The position numbers were made by a program, and so were the translations under genes. Shown one piece after another: positions 32,057-33,257 of a stretch of 33,257 nt of DNA. The stretch lies in NCBI GenBank assembly GCA_018433015.1, contig JAHDSB010000014.1, positions 1 through 33,257 on the forward strand, read 5' to 3'. How positions within the stretch are numbered: the first letter of the stretch is position 1; each line of letters starts with the position of its first letter. The stretch comes from Clostridia bacterium. GTDB lineage: Bacteria > Bacillota > Peptococcia > DRI-13 > SV3-B141. The notes under the pieces were generated by a model. The model was not told the origin of the DNA. It did no database searches and saw only the letters and a list, made by a program, of their open reading frames with translations.

Positions 32057-33079
32057 TTATTTTAAAGAAGCTTCCACACTTTTTGCCACATCTTCCGGCA
32101 CCCATTCACTCCACATATCTTTGTTGTTTTTAAGGAACCACATTGCGGCCTCTTCTGTTCCCACATTATTATCTTGCATATAAGCTAACGCCCTACTAGT
32201 TAACTCGCTGCTGGTTTTATATTTTTTCAAAAATTCTACTACATCCGGTGCCTTTTCAGTCATATCCTTGTGTACACAAACTGTTACTTGGACAGATGGG
32301 AACTCACATTTATAACCATCTTCCCATTTCTCTTTAGAAAAAGCAGGCTCCTCTATTAAAGTCATATCATATTTACCCATTATCCAGGTAGGCTCCCAAT
32401 AATAACCCAACCAAGGTTTGCCTTCTTCTACCGCTTTAACCATAGAACTGGATAGAGCTGTATCCGAACCAGGCCTGAATAAATTATATTTCTCATTTAA
32501 TCCGTAATTCTTTACTTTTTCCGCCATTATTTCATCAGCAGCCCAACCAGGTATTGCTCCATATATTCTTCCTTTAGTCTTATCTTCAGGATCCTGGAAA
32601 AGCTCCCAGTATTTAGGCAGATCTTCTATAGATTTTAGATCAGGTGCTAAAGGCTCAATCCCTCTCTCCGGATCGCCTTTAATAATATAAGTAGGTACAT
32701 ACATTCCCTGTTTATTATCGCCAAAATTTAAAGATAATTCTAATACATCTCCATTTGTTAGGGCTTCCTGATAATTATTTAAGTTATCGGACCAGGTTTC
32801 CATGTAGATATCTATGTCCCCTTGTATTAAACCTGTAAAAGTAACAGGGGTGGATCCCATTTTAACATCTGTTTTGTAACCATAACCATTTTCAATAATT
32901 ATTTTAGCTACATCATTATGAAAGCGTATACTATCCCATCCTGCATCAGCCATTACTAAAGTAGGTTTTTCCTTAACAGCTGCATTCTGTCCGTCCTGGG
33001 AACAACCGACGCCAAATCCTATCATTATTAGCATTAATAAAAGAACTAACACCGCTCGTGATTTTTTTATTCCAAACAT
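32057..33079 (-). CDS. Glycine betaine-type (OpuAC) substrate-binding lipoprotein 3
   Basis: A 340-residue precursor with signal peptide and lipidation cysteine 26 (GFGVGC). The mature OpuAC domain has DAGWDSIRFHNDVAKIIIEN, IDIYMETWSDN, IPGWAADEIMAEKVKNYG and LGYYWEPTW. It is closer to copy 1 than to copy 2 at the PGWAADEI segment. GGAGGG is 5 bases before the ATG. It would feed the OpuAB/OpuAA importer along with its paralogues. It has its own promoter with the shared operator and is followed by copy 2 after a hairpin that may leak. Confidence 0.92.
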   Translation of the reverse strand: MFGIKKSRAVLVLLLMLIMIGFGVGCSQDGQNAAVKEKPTLVMADAGWDSIRFHNDVAKIIIENGYGYKTDVKMGSTPVTFTGLIQGDIDIYMETWSDNLNNYQEALTNGDVLELSLNFGDNKQGMYVPTYIIKGDPERGIEPLAPDLKSIEDLPKYWELFQDPEDKTKGRIYGAIPGWAADEIMAEKVKNYGLNEKYNLFRPGSDTALSSSMVKAVEEGKPWLGYYWEPTWIMGKYDMTLIEEPAFSKEKWEDGYKCEFPSVQVTVCVHKDMTEKAPDVVEFLKKYKTSSELTSRALAYMQDNNVGTEEAAMWFLKNNKDMWSEWVPEDVAKSVEASLK

Positions 33080-33115
33080 TTTTTCCCTCCATTTTTTCTC
33101 AATTATTATATTAGT

Positions 33116-33151
33116 ATATTACTATTTCTACAACTCGCTGTCAAGTTGTAA
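33116..33151 (-). promoter_or_regulatory. Promoter of binding protein 3 with shared operator
   Basis: TTGACA (33139-33144), 17-base spacer, TAATAT (33116-33121) on the minus strand. Inverted repeat CTACAACT-N8-AGTTGTAA (33128-33151) covers the -35 at the same offset as in the other two promoters. Confidence 0.72.
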
Positions 33152-33180
33152 GTTGTCTATTGTTATTTAATGTATAAAAA

Positions 33181-33202
33181 TAGAGAGCCTCTTAGCTCTC
33201 TA
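33181..33202 (-). terminator. Terminator of a gene lying beyond the right edge
   Basis: Stem TAGAGAGC / GCTCTCTA with a 6-base loop, then TTTTTATAC on the minus strand. Confidence 0.7.
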
Positions 33203-33221
33203 ACATATATAAATCTAGTAT

Positions 33222-33257
33222 TTATCTTTTCACGATTTTTATGCCTCGGTAAAAAAT
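33222..33257 (-). CDS. Possible C-terminal end of a minus-strand gene (cut by window)
   Basis: One minus-strand frame entering from the right edge reads ...IFYRGIKIVKR and stops at 33222, 20 bases before the terminator at 33181-33202. The position fits the end of a gene, but 11 codons prove nothing and no family can be named. Confidence 0.3.
   Translation of the reverse strand: MFYRGIKIVKR

Noticed and set aside
1-33257. CRISPR arrays, insertion sequences, tRNA or rRNA genes
   Set aside because: No regularly spaced direct repeats, transposase-like frames or tRNA cloverleaf sequences were seen. The repeated DNA found is limited to the paralogous binding protein genes with their promoters and terminators, and possibly the mreC-mreD interval.

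Overview
The window looks like chromosomal DNA of an anaerobic, rod-shaped, low-GC Firmicute of the class Clostridia (Peptococcaceae-like). I infer this from the gene order maf-radC-mreBCD-mrdA-minCDE-rodA, the Rex repressor beside DRTGG/CBS/PHP signalling genes, a T-box in front of valS, rubrerythrin, AGGAGG-type ribosome binding sites and frequent TTG/GTG starts. No tRNA, rRNA, insertion sequence, phage gene or CRISPR array was seen.

Layout. (1) 1-1150, plus strand: the 3' part of an AraC-family regulator, then a monocistronic rubrerythrin with a clear promoter and a Fur/PerR-like palindrome. (2) 1234-5637, minus strand: a compact operon of an FCD-type regulator, a 79-residue protein, a cobalamin-binding mutase-like protein and a fold-type-I PLP enzyme. 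I cannot assign this set to a known pathway and rate it the most interesting unit. (3) 5857-5994: a 45-residue cysteine-rich protein. (4) 6096-15625: cell shape and division genes (rodA, minE, minD, minC, mrdA, mreD, mreC, mreB) followed by radC, maf and a DUF4321 protein. (5) 15707-19358: two HATPase proteins, a PHP protein, two DRTGG proteins and Rex. This group often accompanies [FeFe]-hydrogenase genes, but no hydrogenase is present here. (6) 19431-24615: SPOR-domain protein, folC and valS, with a T-box leader whose specifier reads GUA (Val). (7) 24650-27243: a TIGR04086 membrane protein, then on the plus strand an orphan NMT1-type binding lipoprotein and an EamA transporter. (8) 27310-33151, minus strand: a glycine-betaine-type (Opu/ProU) ABC importer with one ATPase, one permease and three paralogous binding lipoproteins.

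The importer region has an unusual regulatory layout. Three promoters (before the permease-ATPase operon, before binding protein 1 and before binding protein 3) carry the same inverted repeat, CTACAACT-N8-AGTTGTAG, placed identically over the -35 box. This suggests one regulator for all three. The permease mRNA also has a 17-codon leader ORF with a strong ribosome binding site, and a 9-bp hairpin between the permease Shine-Dalgarno and its start codon. Binding protein 2 has no such promoter and appears to depend on read-through from binding protein 3.

Several genes begin downstream of the longest possible start. I chose starts from ribosome binding sites, promoter and terminator positions, signal peptides and family N-termini, and state this in each entry. 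Functions come from recognising motifs by eye; no database search was possible.
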